Notes: generated by a model from the letters alone, not told the origin. 64,000 nt of DNA from Sorghum bicolor (GCF_000003195.3 NW_018396408.1:305023-369022), one strand, 5' to 3'; positions 31,401-42,700 are shown, counted from the stretch's first letter. Translations and numbers: made by a program.

Positions 31401-33070
31401 CATTCATCGAGCATGCAATAGGTGCACCGGACGTGGCAGTTTTCTTCGAGCTCCAAGCGAATCCCGAAGGTCAGGAGGGCAGCCAGGAGGTGGAGGTCCA
31501 GCAAGCCGGACTCGAGGAGCCCGAAGAAGAAGTTGAGTGCCCGAATCACGAGCCGGCATCGTTCGTGAAAGGCAAGCCCTGGAGCATTCTAAGTCTCCCC
31601 TTATTTTCGAAAAGTTTACTTAATACGTTATATCTATTGATGCATTACGTATAGGAGTTGTGATGAAACTGTTGCTGCATTCTACTCTATCCTTGTCCAG
31701 ATAACTCACCCTCCCTGGTTGTAGAGTTAGGTTCGAGTAGCAGCTTAGCTATGCTTTAATCGGTAGAAGTCGGGTGATATTCTGTCATCCGCGCGATATA
31801 GGGTTGTGTCGGGTCACGATGGTCTATATGTGCTATCGTGGATGGAACCTGGTTAAATTGACTTAAGCCGGGCGGAGTTTTGCAAGTGTGTAGTAACTCC
31901 GTCTGTGGCAGCTAAGGACCGATCGTTGTACGTCCTCTTGTCATGTTGAACGCATGCCTGACACTTAGTTGGCCGGATAACTCGTTCCGACCGCGAAGCC
32001 GAGTAGTATGACTCAGGCCGGAAGACCGGCAAGTATAAAGTGCGCACTACCGGAGGAAGTGCGGTGTGCGGGGGACCATTGGCGTAAGTCCAAAGGCAGG
32101 TGAGTTAAAATTCCTGACTTCCCTGACAGAGTGGTAGCCCTGGGAGTGCGGCGCTGATCGGAGCCGCGATTCCTGAGTCGTACCAAAGGTGACCCTTTGG
32201 CTCTCCGGCAGGGGATGCCTGGGTGAGTGCTAGGAATAATCCTCCAGCTGGATAGGAATTCGATTCGAATCGCCGTCTCTCCCGGTTAGTGAGAACTTGA
32301 CAGAGCAGCGGCAAACGTAGCATTCACTAATGAACTTGGTTCGTGATAATGATGATAGCAAGAAGAACATATGATGAATTTGATATGGTTAATATTGTTT
32401 GTAATAATCAAGTGATGTGTTGTAGTACAGGTGCTAATCTAGTGCTAGGCTGATGATAAATAAATATGATGCCCTTAAAATAACTTAGTTGTAAGTTAAG
32501 CTTTTGGCAAAAGGTGAGTCAACCAGCTCCACTTAAGATTTAGCCTTGCATGATCCTTGGTGTCTTTTGTGTTTTACTAGACGGGTAAGTCTAGCTGAGT
32601 ACATCCTCGTACTCAGGGTTTATTCCCACCTGTTGCAGATGATATCTTCTATGACGGTTTCTGCAAGACCTGTCTCCATCCCGCTGGGGATGAGGACTAA
32701 CCGTTGGGCATGGTTCTCTACTCTTCTCGTCTATGATGCTTTTGGAAGGATGACCTAGACTCTAGCAGTAACAAACTTGTGAACTGAACTTTGAACAGAT
32801 GTGTGTAACTATTTTGCTTCCGCTACTTCAAACTTGGGTTGTAATAACTTAATGACTCCGATGTGGTGCCGCTTCGTCGGCAATGAATGACTATGTAACA
32901 ATCGTTGTGTTTATGCTGAACTATTACGATCTTGGTTTGTTGCGAGTTGGTTTGAAGTCCTTCGTGATTTCGATTGACTACCGGGATTATATGGGCTCAA
33001 GTTTAGAAACTTGATTGTTTGACGATCGTTTCTGCACTTGAACTCTTATAATTTGGTCGGTTCTGTGACA
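28491..33070 (+). repeat. 5' LTR of element B, 4580 bp
   Basis: Starts tgtaacacccc and ends ttctgtgaca; the pair of 39740-44319. Composition is patterned. An AT-rich start is followed by a GC/CpG-rich island at about 29100-30110, then a long AT-rich stretch to about 31380, then exon-like GC-rich text (31420-31590) and a further mixed part. Open frames inside, such as 29106-29609 on the minus strand, sit in the CpG-rich part and recur only because the LTR is duplicated. A TATATAAG at about 30547 is one possible core promoter, but the start site is unknown. LTRs of this length are unusual. Confidence 0.94.
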
Positions 33071-33072
33071 GC

Positions 33073-33084
33073 TGGTATCGGAGC
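33073..33084 (+). other. Primer binding site of element B, initiator-Met tRNA type
   Basis: TGGTATCGGAGC lies two bases inside the LTR. It matches the classic tRNA-iMet primer site (TGGTATCAGAGC) at 11 of 12 bases. Confidence 0.85.
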
Positions 33085-33330
33085 AAGTTCAGCATTATAA
33101 ATGCAGCGTTTGTGTATTTAAAACAAAAGAGTTTTTAAATAAAATGGTGTTTAATAAGTAATCAAGTTATGCCAGTGGTCGAATCCTCCTTGCCCACATA
33201 AGGACTCTAGGTGGCTATTTAAGTACTGACTTGGGGGGGGTTTTTATTTATGCATCTCCGGCAGTACTCAGGTATGGATGTGTGATGACCGCACTATGCT
33301 ACCCTGTGGTCTAATGGTGGAGGTAGCCTT

Positions 33331-33353
33331 CATATGTGAATTAGCCACATATG
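33331..33353 (+). other. Perfect 8-bp hairpin in element B leader
   Basis: CATATGTG and CACATATG are separated by 7 nt. The stem itself contains the palindrome CATATG. It lies about 40 nt upstream of the donor consensus and about 250 nt after the primer site, where retroviruses carry dimerisation and packaging hairpins. The role is inferred by analogy only. Confidence 0.45.
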
Positions 33354-33390
33354 TCGCTAGATTTAAATTATGCAACGTCGCACCTACGCT

Positions 33391-33399
33391 CAGGTAAGT
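33391..33399 (+). promoter_or_regulatory. Predicted splice donor in element B leader
   Basis: CAGGTAAGT is an exact match to the plant donor consensus. Paired with the acceptor at 33890 it would remove 497 nt and place orf0 first. Paired with the acceptor at 35332 it would remove 1939 nt and place gag first. Confidence 0.5.
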
Positions 33400-33890
33400 G
33401 GGAGCTGTGAGAGCATGATCGTCCAAACGGCGGTCTAGGGGAGTGTTCGCGGTGGTTTTCTGGAGTGGCTACATGTCAAAACCATGGAACCACGAAAGAA
33501 ACTTAATTGGGGAGTGTTTAATTTCTCGGGTAGTTGTGGTGTCATTGTTTGAGCATGTTGGGCATGCCCAAGCAATGTGCACTTAGTTTACTGCTTTCTT
33601 GAGTGATATATTGGGAACTGTTGGGCTGAAATGAAGTTTTCTACAGGTACTCTAACAACGTACGTGTAAACCGATAGTTACCGTATCGAGAGATGAATGT
33701 ATGCCACCGTATATCCGTTAGAATATTAATTTTCTAAGTTTGTGAGGACGTACGGTTCGTGCATGCATCATGTCGCATTCATACATACATTCTGTCTGCT
33801 CCTTCCCTTACAATTACGTCCCTTTTTAAATAAATAAATGTTGCTTCAACTAATCCTCTTTTACCATGGTATTCCCATTCCTTTCCACAG

Positions 33891-34976
33891 ATGGACGCAC
33901 CCGCCTCACCTCGTCCCAGTGACACTTTCCTGCACGAGTTTGGCACTCCTACCCTGCTCTGGAGAGTGTTACGGACTGTTGGGTATACTGAGCCACCTCA
34001 GTACTCTTGGTGGGAGATGGAGAGCACAGGAGGGATCCAGTGGTTTGCTGTGCAGGGAGTTGTTCCTCCACATGGGGACAAGCCTGCATGGACAGGCTGG
34101 ACTTGCAGCTCAGATGGGCAGACTCCTTGGGAGGCAGCTCAGGTTGCAGCCCAGACTATCCTGCTCGACATCTGTCAGAGGTGTGGTGACGAGCTGACAG
34201 GAGGACCAGCGGCCTCCATTCCTAGTGCTGACCCAGCAGCCGCGGAGTGGAAACAGGCTGATGGTTGTGCTTTGGTTCGAGGCAGAGGAGAGAGAGCTGA
34301 GAGCTCTAGTCCTGCTATGAGTGCTATGATGGCTGTACTCAAGCTGATCAGTCAGCGAGAGGGCACCTATGCACAGGTGATGGTGGCTGTTCGCAGGGCC
34401 CAGGAGATGCAGCGGAAGGCTGAAAAGCGTGCTCGCAAGTTTCGCAAGCAAGCTAGGCTCCTGGAGCAAGCTCAGAAGGACCGCAATGACTGGGAAGACA
34501 TTGCGGAGTATCGGAGGCAGCAGTGGGTGAAAGCCATCAGAGAGAGAGATCATAAGCAAGATCAGATGAGCCAGTTAGCTAGAGAGAAGGAGACCTTGCA
34601 GGAGCGCTTGGTGCAGCTCACCCGTGAGAGAGATACTGCACTCCGCGTGTCGGAGAACAGGCGCCAAGCATGGGAGATGCACCGAGTTCAGTCGCTTGAG
34701 CGGGAGAACTATCTACAGGATCAGATTGAGGCTGGTCTTGTGGAGATTCACCGTCTCAACAACTTGCTACACCCTATTCCTCGCCCTATCCCAGTGTATC
34801 CAGAGGTGGGACCTCAAGTGATTGTGGCCGAGGATGATGGTATGGAGGTCGATGGGCCAGCAGCGGCTGCACCACCTTTACACGAGGACGTGGAGGATGA
34901 GGAGCTTGAGCCGGTTAGCGACGAGGATGGAGAGGCGAACTTCGACGCTGACTCGGACGACGAGCCTGGAGTGTAG
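33891..34976 (+). CDS. orf0 of element B: coiled-coil protein with dsRNA-binding-like N-terminal domain
   Basis: 361 aa, same strand as gag, ending 356 nt before it. Residues about 33-95 have a pattern reminiscent of a double-stranded RNA-binding fold: PPQY, then hydrophobic strands ending WTGW, then the helix-like TPWEAAQVAAQTILLDI. Residues about 165-295 form a strongly charged coiled coil, and 313-360 are acidic. The ATG directly follows tttccacag, a good acceptor, and upstream ATGs lie in the part that splicing would remove. The frame is uninterrupted although gag-pol is frameshifted. Comparable orf0 frames are known in rice relatives without assigned function. The dsRNA-binding proposal is mine and unproven. 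Confidence 0.8.
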   Translation: MDAPASPRPSDTFLHEFGTPTLLWRVLRTVGYTEPPQYSWWEMESTGGIQWFAVQGVVPPHGDKPAWTGWTCSSDGQTPWEAAQVAAQTILLDICQRCGDELTGGPAASIPSADPAAAEWKQADGCALVRGRGERAESSSPAMSAMMAVLKLISQREGTYAQVMVAVRRAQEMQRKAEKRARKFRKQARLLEQAQKDRNDWEDIAEYRRQQWVKAIRERDHKQDQMSQLAREKETLQERLVQLTRERDTALRVSENRRQAWEMHRVQSLERENYLQDQIEAGLVEIHRLNNLLHPIPRPIPVYPEVGPQVIVAEDDGMEVDGPAAAAPPLHEDVEDEELEPVSDEDGEANFDADSDDEPGV

Positions 34977-35332
34977 GGAGTAGTGAGTAGTTGCTGCAGG
35001 ATCTTTTGTTGTGTGCCAGTCGGTTGTGGTGCTTTTGTAACCATGTTGTAATCCGAAACTTTGACCTTGACTCATGGCATGTACTGTGATGGCGTAATAA
35101 CTTCATGGACCCTATGTGCAGTCTTTATGATCGTTATGTTATGCCGATGTTTTCCGTTGTGGTGCGTATTGCGGATATCTATGTCGTGTGTTGGATTGGT
35201 GATGTTGTTTTGTGGAGTTGAATTATTGTGCCTTTCTGTGAAGTTATTCTCTCGAATACTTTCAGGCATGAGTATAAGTTCTTCTACGGCAAATCTTGTC
35301 ATCATCAATGCTCACTGACTGTGTCTTTACAG
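34977..35332 (+). other. Spacer between orf0 and gag ending in acceptor-like site
   Basis: A 356-bp stretch without a recognisable gene. It ends tgactgtgtctttacag directly before the gag ATG, a pyrimidine-rich acceptor with ctcac and ctgac branch-point-like words just upstream (rather close). I see no terminator or promoter. Confidence 0.5.
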
Positions 35333-36634
35333 ATGTCTCGTGGCACCCGGGGTGCGGAACAGCGTGCAAACATGAATCCACCACCTCCTCCTCCACCACC
35401 AAATCCAGCTGAGCTGATGCAAATGATGGTGGAAAATCAGAGGATGCTCACAGAAACCATCAATCGTATGGTAAATCAGGGTGGCCGTAATGCACAGGAA
35501 GGGCCAGCTCCTAACCAGTACAGTAGCTTCAAGGACTTCATGGATACGAAGCCCCCACCTTTCAGAGAAGCTGAAGAACCCCTTCAAGCTGAAGAGTGGC
35601 TGAATACGGTGGAACAAAAGTTTCGCCTACTTCGTTTGACTGAAGGTTTGAAGGCGGAGTATGCAGCTCACCAACTGCAAGGACCGGCAGGCATCTGGTG
35701 GAATCAGTACCGGGAAGCTCTACCGGCTGCCACGGTGATTGATTGGAATCTTTTCCGTGAGGCTTTCAAAGGGCATTTCATTCCTCCGGGTGTTATGGAG
35801 ATGAAGCACACCGAGTTCATGCAGCTGACTCAGGGCAACAAGACTCTGAAGGAGTATTTGCATGCTTTCAATCACTTGTCTAGGTATGCTCCTGAGTTTG
35901 TGAACACGGAGATGAAAAAGATCGCTAGTTTCAAGCGGGGTTTGGGTCCCAAATTGCTGAAGACTATGGGCCGCACTAAGTGTGCAACTTTCAATGAGTT
36001 TGTCAGTGATGCTCTCACCCAAGAGAACTATAACACTGTGTACACTGCGACCAAGACTCGCAAGAGGGCTTTTGAGGCCAGTGCTGGGTCATCTCAGTCC
36101 AAGGCTCCCGTGGCAACTAAGCCACCATTCCGTGCTCCAACCCCCAACCAGCGATACCGCCCTCCGGTGAAGAAGAATCAGGCAAAGACGGGTTTTCGCA
36201 AGGGGTACTCTATTGCTCTTCCTAGGGGCAACACGGGTCCCAACTATGCCAAGACTCCACCTGCCAACCGTCCGTGCTGGAACTGCAATCAGACCGGGCA
36301 TTGGCAGAGCAACTGTCCTTACCCGCCAAAGAAGGGCAACCAGGGGAACGTCCGTCAGGGGCGTGTTCATTACACAACTGTGGAGGCAATCCCTGCTGGT
36401 GAGGTAGTCACGGCTGGTAAGTTTCTGGTCAATCAACATGATGCACTCGTGCTTTTTGATTCTGGAGCATCGCATTCTTTTGTGAGTTCTGAATTTGTAT
36501 CTAAGCATAGCATCAAGACCATCACACTTGATAAGGGCAGTTATTGTATTAGTGCTGCGGGAAATGATATTTCCACCAATCAAGTGGTTTTGGGGGCAAC
36601 TCTGGAGATAGGAGGCCGTCAGTTTTCTTGCTGA
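35333..36634 (+). CDS. gag: Gag-protease of element B
   Basis: 433 aa from the ATG at 35333; the frame is open further upstream, but this ATG follows the acceptor-like CAG. A proline run lies at 16-23. The Gag domain is at about 75-245 ([17 protein letters not shown] onward). A classic zinc knuckle CX2CX4HX4C uses C315, C318, H323 and C328. The aspartic protease active site DSGAS begins at D376. The frame closes at TGA 36632-36634, while protease and pol sequence continues one frame over from about 36630. An extra base within ttttctt (36623-36629) would explain this. A programmed shift is less likely, because relatives usually have one continuous frame. Confidence 0.9.
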   Translation: MSRGTRGAEQRANMNPPPPPPPPNPAELMQMMVENQRMLTETINRMVNQGGRNAQEGPAPNQYSSFKDFMDTKPPPFREAEEPLQAEEWLNTVEQKFRLLRLTEGLKAEYAAHQLQGPAGIWWNQYREALPAATVIDWNLFREAFKGHFIPPGVMEMKHTEFMQLTQGNKTLKEYLHAFNHLSRYAPEFVNTEMKKIASFKRGLGPKLLKTMGRTKCATFNEFVSDALTQENYNTVYTATKTRKRAFEASAGSSQSKAPVATKPPFRAPTPNQRYRPPVKKNQAKTGFRKGYSIALPRGNTGPNYAKTPPANRPCWNCNQTGHWQSNCPYPPKKGNQGNVRQGRVHYTTVEAIPAGEVVTAGKFLVNQHDALVLFDSGASHSFVSSEFVSKHSIKTITLDKGSYCISAAGNDISTNQVVLGATLEIGGRQFSC

Positions 36635-36653
36635 TCTGGTTGTTCTACCCGGT

Positions 36654-38501
36654 GTGGGCATAGATGTAATTCTGGGGATGAAGTGGATGAGTGGTAATGG
36701 AGTTCTTATAGACACCACCACTCGTGTAGTGATGTTGAAAGACCCAAATACCAAGGAGGCATTTCTAGTGCAACTCCCTCGTGATATTCAAATCCGTAGC
36801 ACTGTGAATGCAGTTACATCTAAGGCTATTCAGGATATTCCGGTGGTGTGTGAGTTTCCGGACGTATTTCCTGATGATTTGCCCGGGCTTCCTCCGGATC
36901 GGGATGTGGAGTTCAAAATTGAATTGATTCCAGGCACTGCTCCTATCTCTAGAAGACCTTATAGGATGCCGCCCAATGAATTAGCTGAGCTTAAGACCCA
37001 ACTAAATGAGTTGTTGCAGAAGGGTCTTATTCGTCCTAGTTCATCTCCTTGGGGTTGTCCGGCTATCTTTGTGAAGAAGAAGGATCAATCTTTGCGCATG
37101 TGTGTGGACTATCGTCCCCTAAATGCGGTGACTATCAAGAACAAATACCCTCTTCCTCGCATTGATATCTTGTTTGATCAGTTGTCTAAAGCTAAGGTAT
37201 TCTCCAAGATTGATTTGCGATCTGGGTACCATCAGATCAAGATCCGTCCCGAAGATATACCTAAGACGGCTTTCTCGACGAGGTATGGGTTGTATGAGTA
37301 CCTTGTCATGTCCTTCGGGCTTACGAATGCACCTGCTCATTTCATGTATCTTATGAATTCGGTGTTCATGCCCGAATTGGACAAGTTTGTAGTGGTCTTT
37401 ATTGATGATATCTTGGTATATTCTTGCAATGAAGAGGAGCATGCAGAGCATCTGCGTGTAGTGTTGTCGCGTTTGCGCGAACATCAGCTTTATGCTAAGT
37501 TTAGCAAATGCGAGTTTTGGCTAAAGAAAGTACCTTTCTTGGGCCATGTCTTATCTGAAGAAGGCATATCGGTGGATCCGGCTAAGGTGCAAGAGGTGCT
37601 GGATTGGAAAGTTCCAACTTCGGTACACGAGGTTCGGAGTTTTCTCGGTCTGGCTGGGTATTACCGTCGATTTATTCCGGAGTTCTCCAAAATATCCAAG
37701 CCTATGACTCGTCTACTTCAGAAAGATGAAAAGTTTGTGTGGACACCTGAGTGTGAAGAGGCATTCCACAAGTTGAGGACACTGTTGACATCAGCTCCTG
37801 TCCTAGCTCAACCTGATATCGAGAAGCCTTTCGATGTCTTTTGTGACGCATCAGGCATTGGTTTAGGCTGTGTGTTGATGCAGGAAGGTCGCGTTATCGC
37901 GTATGCCTCGCGCCAACTTCGAAAGCATGAGGTCAATTACCCCACTCATGACTTAGAATTGGCAGCAGTTGTTCATGCTTTGAAAATCTGGAGGCATTAT
38001 CTGCTGGGTAATCTGTGTAATATCTACACCGATCATAAGAGCCTCAAGTATATCTTCACTCAACCTGAACTAAACATGCGGCAGCGAAGGTGGCTTGAGT
38101 TGATTAAAGACTATAATCTCCAAGTGCACTATCATCCGGGCAAGGCAAACGTGGTGGCGGATGCCTTGAGTCGGAAAGCGCACTGTCACTCAATCCAAGT
38201 GGAAGATCCGTTGTTGTCACATCTTATGCATCCGCTTGTGCTCAACCAGATTTCTCTGGAAAGTACCATTCGCAATCGAGTCATCGAACTGCAGCGGACA
38301 GATGTAGGCATCCACCATATCAAGAGGAAGATGAAGGAAGAAGAAACCAAGCATTTCCGGGTTGATGAAAACGGAATCCTTTGGTTCAAGGATCGACTTG
38401 GGTCCCAAAAGACCGCGAGCTGCGAAATCAGATCCTATCTGAAGCTCATTCATCCAAAATGTCTATCCATCCTGGTAGTAGCAAGATGTATCAGGATCTG
38501 A
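36654..38501 (+). CDS. pol: Pol of element B: reverse transcriptase and RNase H
   Basis: 615 aa from its first ATG; this frame is already in pol from about 36630, so the ATG is not a real start. RT spans about 95-270 with [20 protein letters not shown] and the active site FIDD at 249-252. RNase H follows from about 395 (FDVFCDASG; later YTDHKSLKY and VADALSR). The last 30 or so residues are out of frame, because a single-base change near 38398 moves the true coding into the next frame (38381-39697). No second RNase H is present, unlike in elements A and C. Confidence 0.92.
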   Translation: MGIDVILGMKWMSGNGVLIDTTTRVVMLKDPNTKEAFLVQLPRDIQIRSTVNAVTSKAIQDIPVVCEFPDVFPDDLPGLPPDRDVEFKIELIPGTAPISRRPYRMPPNELAELKTQLNELLQKGLIRPSSSPWGCPAIFVKKKDQSLRMCVDYRPLNAVTIKNKYPLPRIDILFDQLSKAKVFSKIDLRSGYHQIKIRPEDIPKTAFSTRYGLYEYLVMSFGLTNAPAHFMYLMNSVFMPELDKFVVVFIDDILVYSCNEEEHAEHLRVVLSRLREHQLYAKFSKCEFWLKKVPFLGHVLSEEGISVDPAKVQEVLDWKVPTSVHEVRSFLGLAGYYRRFIPEFSKISKPMTRLLQKDEKFVWTPECEEAFHKLRTLLTSAPVLAQPDIEKPFDVFCDASGIGLGCVLMQEGRVIAYASRQLRKHEVNYPTHDLELAAVVHALKIWRHYLLGNLCNIYTDHKSLKYIFTQPELNMRQRRWLELIKDYNLQVHYHPGKANVVADALSRKAHCHSIQVEDPLLSHLMHPLVLNQISLESTIRNRVIELQRTDVGIHHIKRKMKEEETKHFRVDENGILWFKDRLGSQKTASCEIRSYLKLIHPKCLSILVVARCIRI

Positions 38502-39697
38502 AACCTTTGTTTTGGTGGACAAAGATGAAAAAGGAGATAGCTGCTTTTGTCGCTCGTTGTGACAATTTTTGTCGCGTGAAGGCTGTTCACATGAAAGCTG
38601 GTTTGCTTCAACCCTTGCCAATTCCTGGTTGGAAATGGGAAGAAGTCAGCATGGATTTCATCAGTGGACTCCCAACTTCTGTTAAGGGTTATGACTCTAT
38701 CTGGGTGGTTGTAGATCGTTTGACCAAGGTTGCTCGATTTATTCCAGTCCGAACTGATTATCGTCCCCATCAGTATGTGGAGTTGTATTTCGAGCACATT
38801 GTTCGTCAGTATGGTGTGCCTCGAACAATCATATCTGATCGTGGACCGCAGTTCACTGCTTGTTTTTGGGAATGTCTGCATGAGCAAATGGGTACTCATT
38901 TGGTCCGCAGCTCTGCTTATCATCCCCAAACAGCAGGTCAAACTGAACGAGTTAACCAGATCCTTGAAGATATGTTGAGGGCATGTGCTCTCTCATCAAA
39001 AGGTTCTTGGGTTAAGTGGTTGCCATTAGCTGAGTTCTCCTACAACAATAGTTATCAGGAGAGTATCAAGATGGCTCCATTTGAAGCCTTGTACGGTCGA
39101 AAGTGTCGAACCCCGTTGAATTGGGTAGAAGCTGGAGAGCGAAGATACTACGGCATCGATTTCGTGAACGAAGCAAAGCAGAAAGTCCGTGTTATCCAGC
39201 AACACCTGGAAGCTGCTCAAGCTCATCAGAAAAGTTATGCCGACAAGAGAAGGAAGCCGATTGAGTATTCAGTTGGTGACCATGTGTACATCAAGGTGTC
39301 TCCGATGAAGGGTGTACAAAGGTTCGGAGTCAAGCGAAAGCTTGCACCTCGCTATGTGGGACCTTATCGGATTCTCGAAAAGAAAGGGAATGTGGCATAC
39401 AAAGTTCAACTCCCAGTTGCGCTTCGGGCCATTTTTCCTGTCTTCCACGTATCGCAATTGAAGAAGTGCCTTCGTGTACCGGAGGAACGAGTGGAAATTC
39501 GAGATATCAAGTTGAAGTCAGACTTGGTGTATGAGGAGAAACCCATAGCGATTCTTGATCGCAAGGAACGGGAAACGCATAATCGTGTGGTTAAGCTCTA
39601 CAAAGTGTTGTGGAGTAACCACGGGGAAGAAGATGCCACTTGGGAGACGGAGGATTATTTGAAAGAAGTTTACAAAACCTTCTTCGAAAATCAGTAA
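38381..39697 (+). CDS. Integrase and chromodomain-like tail of element B
   Basis: 438 aa as an open frame; the real coding enters near residue 8. The zinc-binding region has H-x5-H, then RCDNFCRVK, where the usual pair of cysteines appears altered (a Phe where the fourth position would normally be Cys). Catalytic residues are visible in MDFISGL, SDRGPQF and QTERVNQ (the D-D-E set). The C-terminus has a GPYRI module and ends in a chromodomain-like segment (about the last 60 residues, with [14 protein letters not shown]). This is typical of Tekay/Del chromoviruses, where it is thought to guide insertion into heterochromatin. Location in a satellite array fits that idea. Confidence 0.9.
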   Translation: MVQGSTWVPKDRELRNQILSEAHSSKMSIHPGSSKMYQDLKPLFWWTKMKKEIAAFVARCDNFCRVKAVHMKAGLLQPLPIPGWKWEEVSMDFISGLPTSVKGYDSIWVVVDRLTKVARFIPVRTDYRPHQYVELYFEHIVRQYGVPRTIISDRGPQFTACFWECLHEQMGTHLVRSSAYHPQTAGQTERVNQILEDMLRACALSSKGSWVKWLPLAEFSYNNSYQESIKMAPFEALYGRKCRTPLNWVEAGERRYYGIDFVNEAKQKVRVIQQHLEAAQAHQKSYADKRRKPIEYSVGDHVYIKVSPMKGVQRFGVKRKLAPRYVGPYRILEKKGNVAYKVQLPVALRAIFPVFHVSQLKKCLRVPEERVEIRDIKLKSDLVYEEKPIAILDRKERETHNRVVKLYKVLWSNHGEEDATWETEDYLKEVYKTFFENQ

Positions 39698-39726
39698 GCT
39701 TTCAAATCTCGGGACGAGATTTTTGT

Positions 39727-39739
39727 AAGGGGGGAGGGC
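39727..39739 (+). other. Polypurine tract of element B
   Basis: AAGGGGGGAGGG followed by C, directly before the 3' LTR start TGTAAC at 39740. This is the normal place and composition for a plus-strand DNA primer. Confidence 0.9.
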
Positions 39740-42700
39740 TGTAACACCCCAGTGTTATGGTTGCATCAAGCATGTGCATAGCATGAGCATCATCATTTAC
39801 TCAAAGCATATCATGATCATCATCTATCTTGAGCCATGTCATTCTATGCAAAAATGTGTTTTAAATTGATTAAATAGGCTTCCTATGCTTATGTTTGAGT
39901 GAACAATGCTTGTGTTTGTGCTTAATGCCTTGGTAATTAGTTTATCTATGCTTAACTTGATCTTGGGAACAATGTTCATGTTGGTCACTTTTCCAAAATA
40001 TGCTTCTAAGTCATACTTATGAAAATAGGCCCTAGAAACCTCTTTTGCTTAGGCTTTTAAAAAGTGTTTCATAAAATGTTTGCATGTCAAAACTTTCTAC
40101 AGCAAAGTTGTAGCAAATTTTATAAGGAACAAAAGTTGTTTTATGGCCATCTCATGAAAATGAACACAAATAGCTCAAAAGTGGTCCACAAGGCAGATTT
40201 GGGGCTGTTTTCAACACTTAGAAAATTTTCTAAGTCCTGGGTGCTTTGCAGTTTGCTCGATCGGTTTTGGAAACTCTATATCTTTCAATCCAGGCCGATC
40301 TGGCCTTTGCTCTAGTTGACAAAGTTGTAGATCTCGCCTAGTACTCCAAGTTTGTCAACTACGCCATCGCCTAATTCGCTCTGGTTTGGGAGATAATCGC
40401 CGGTGAAGTGGCTCTATCAGACGAGCACCCTTTCTTCTGAATCGGGCCTGACCTCGTCGACGTGGCCGACCGCCGGCAGAGCTCCGTCGCCATTTGTCGC
40501 CCGTACGCCGCGTTTGGCCCCGCTTGTCAGCTTCCGTCGCGTGCATGACCTCCACGGCGACGCCCCGAGCGAGTGGACGCGTCCACTTCGCTCTGCCTCG
40601 CCCTCTCTCGCCTGAACCTCGTCCGCAGCGAGCCCTCCGCCGCGAGCTCACTCCGGCGAGCTCGTGTGCGCTCCTCTCTGCGTCTCCGTCCACCAAACTC
40701 CACCCAAAGCTCCGCCGTGAGCCGCTCTCCAAGCTCCACCCTCTAACTCGCCGAGAAACCCACCGGTGAGCCGACATTCCCTTCTTCCCCCAAACCGGTC
40801 CGCCGTGACCTTCTTCTCCGGCGAACTCAATGCCGAGCGCTGTGAGGCTTCTCATCATCTTTGGTTAGGTCCTAGAGGTAGCTTAGGTCCTTAGCGAGCT
40901 TTTGCGCCACCTGGTGGACGCTCTACCGGGTTCTCCGTCGCCGGACACGGTGCGCAGCGCCGCCGTGTTTCCGCCGGAGTTGGGTGCTCTCGTGGCCAGC
41001 GCGTTCCACGGGGATCCAGGCCAAGCCGCGTACCTAGGAAGCTTCGCCGTAGTCCGTTGGTGCTGTAGAAGGCCTTAGGTCGCGCTCTACCGGCCTGAGG
41101 GCTCCGGCGTAACGCCGGGCACCTCCGCCGAGCCGCCATTGCCGACGGTGAGCCCCTTCCGGTGGCTCCGCCGTGGCAAAAGTGGGGTCAATCGAGTCGT
41201 TAGGGTTCGGGGATCACGTTGATGCCCTGGGTTTGGCCGGAGACCTCGCCGTCGCGGAGAAATCGCCGGCGAAGATTGCCTCGGCCGTGAGGAAGAAGAG
41301 CCTGACAGATGGGACCCACTGTCAGCGACTCTCTCTTTCCCTCCTTTTCTTTTATTCAAAATCCTGATTTTTGGCTTTCTTGCAAAAATCATATCTCCTG
41401 TTTCTGAGATCCAAAAATTGTGAAACAAATTTTGTGTTGTTTCTTGAGATGGCTACTATTTAATAAAAATATAAAATGAATCATGTTTTCTGAGAAATTA
41501 TTTATTAAGGATTTAATCTTATTATTCTTGGATAAATGCATATCTCTGGTTATACTGCTTAGTTTGCTTTGAAAATTTTATGGTGGTCTCTGCATGGCAT
41601 TGGAGTGCTCTGATAATTATTTCATGATTTTTAGAGCACTGTTGTTGTGATATGTAATTTGTGTTTGAAATATGGCTTGTTTCTTTAATTAAATCACATA
41701 AAATAATTGGTGTTTATGCTGGTGCTCTATTTTGGTGGTAAACTTGTTTATGGTATTCCTAAGATGTAAATAATCTGAAATCTGTTGTTTGACACTATAT
41801 AAGTCATGTTTATGAATTTATGAAATAAATGCCTTGATACTTGTTAAATGCATATCTTTAATTTGGCATGTGCATTGGTCCTGGAATTTTTATGGTGGTG
41901 ATCTGATGTTATACTTGTGCCTCTGTAATTTTTGTAGATTTTTCTGAGCACTTTAACTAATATCTTGTAAATATGCCTTATCTAAAGTTAATTAATAAAT
42001 GCCTTGTTAAGTAATTGTTTTGGGTTTTTCAACTGATGATCTGGTGACCTTGTAATATGTTTGTGCTCACGAGTCATATGGTTGGCATGGTTTGTGTTTT
42101 GATCATGTCATTAAATAATTAACTATAGGGTTAAATGCTGTTCTGGACAGCAAGTGAGCAATTTAACTTTGCTTAATGATAACTTGACTTTCTGTGAAAC
42201 TTGTCTAAATCAAAGTTGTTCTAAACTTATAGAGCCAGCTGTGGTTTAAATTTGAAGTCATTTGGCCAAGTAGTTTAAAAGTTATAGATGTTCCAAGTTG
42301 GGTTCCAGAAATAGGTGTTCTCTGTTTTTCTGGGACAGAACCTGGAACTTTGTTTAAATGACCAGTTTCATGTATGAATCTTGCTGTCATGTTTAAAGAT
42401 TAATTGTAGACAATTTCATAAGCTTTCCAGAATGTCCTTACTCATGTTTGTTCGACCTGTCTATCTATAATTATGATTTATTTACTGAGCATACTTGTTT
42501 TGTGTCGTTTGCTGCTTTAGTGTCATGATAGGTTTTGGGTTATGTTAACTTGTTTATTCATGTGAGTTAGTATAACTCTTGCTCCGTAAATGAGTGTCCA
42601 GTGAGTTGCTTGTGTTATTAAGCATTCATCTGTAGCATGTGCACCTTCTCATTCATCGAGCATGCAATAGGTGCACCGGACGTGGCAGTTTCCTTCGAGC

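Larger units (their letters stand above)
33071..33890 (+). promoter_or_regulatory. Leader of element B with hairpin and splice donor
   Basis: The 820-bp untranslated leader holds a perfect 8-bp inverted repeat (33331-33338/33346-33353) and a perfect donor consensus CAG|GTAAGT (cut between 33393 and 33394). It also contains several upstream ATGs (for example 33839) that would hinder orf0 translation from an unspliced RNA. It ends in a pyrimidine-rich tract and CAG directly before the orf0 ATG. Confidence 0.55.

Noticed and set aside
31388..31654. 88-codon frame in the LTR of element B
   Set aside because: Possible exon-like text, but there is no start context and the LTR copies are too young to show selection. 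Kept only as part of the LTR finding.
36624..36634. Programmed +1 frameshift between gag and pol in element B
   Set aside because: No second copy to compare, and the clade normally uses one frame. A one-base insertion or read error is simpler.
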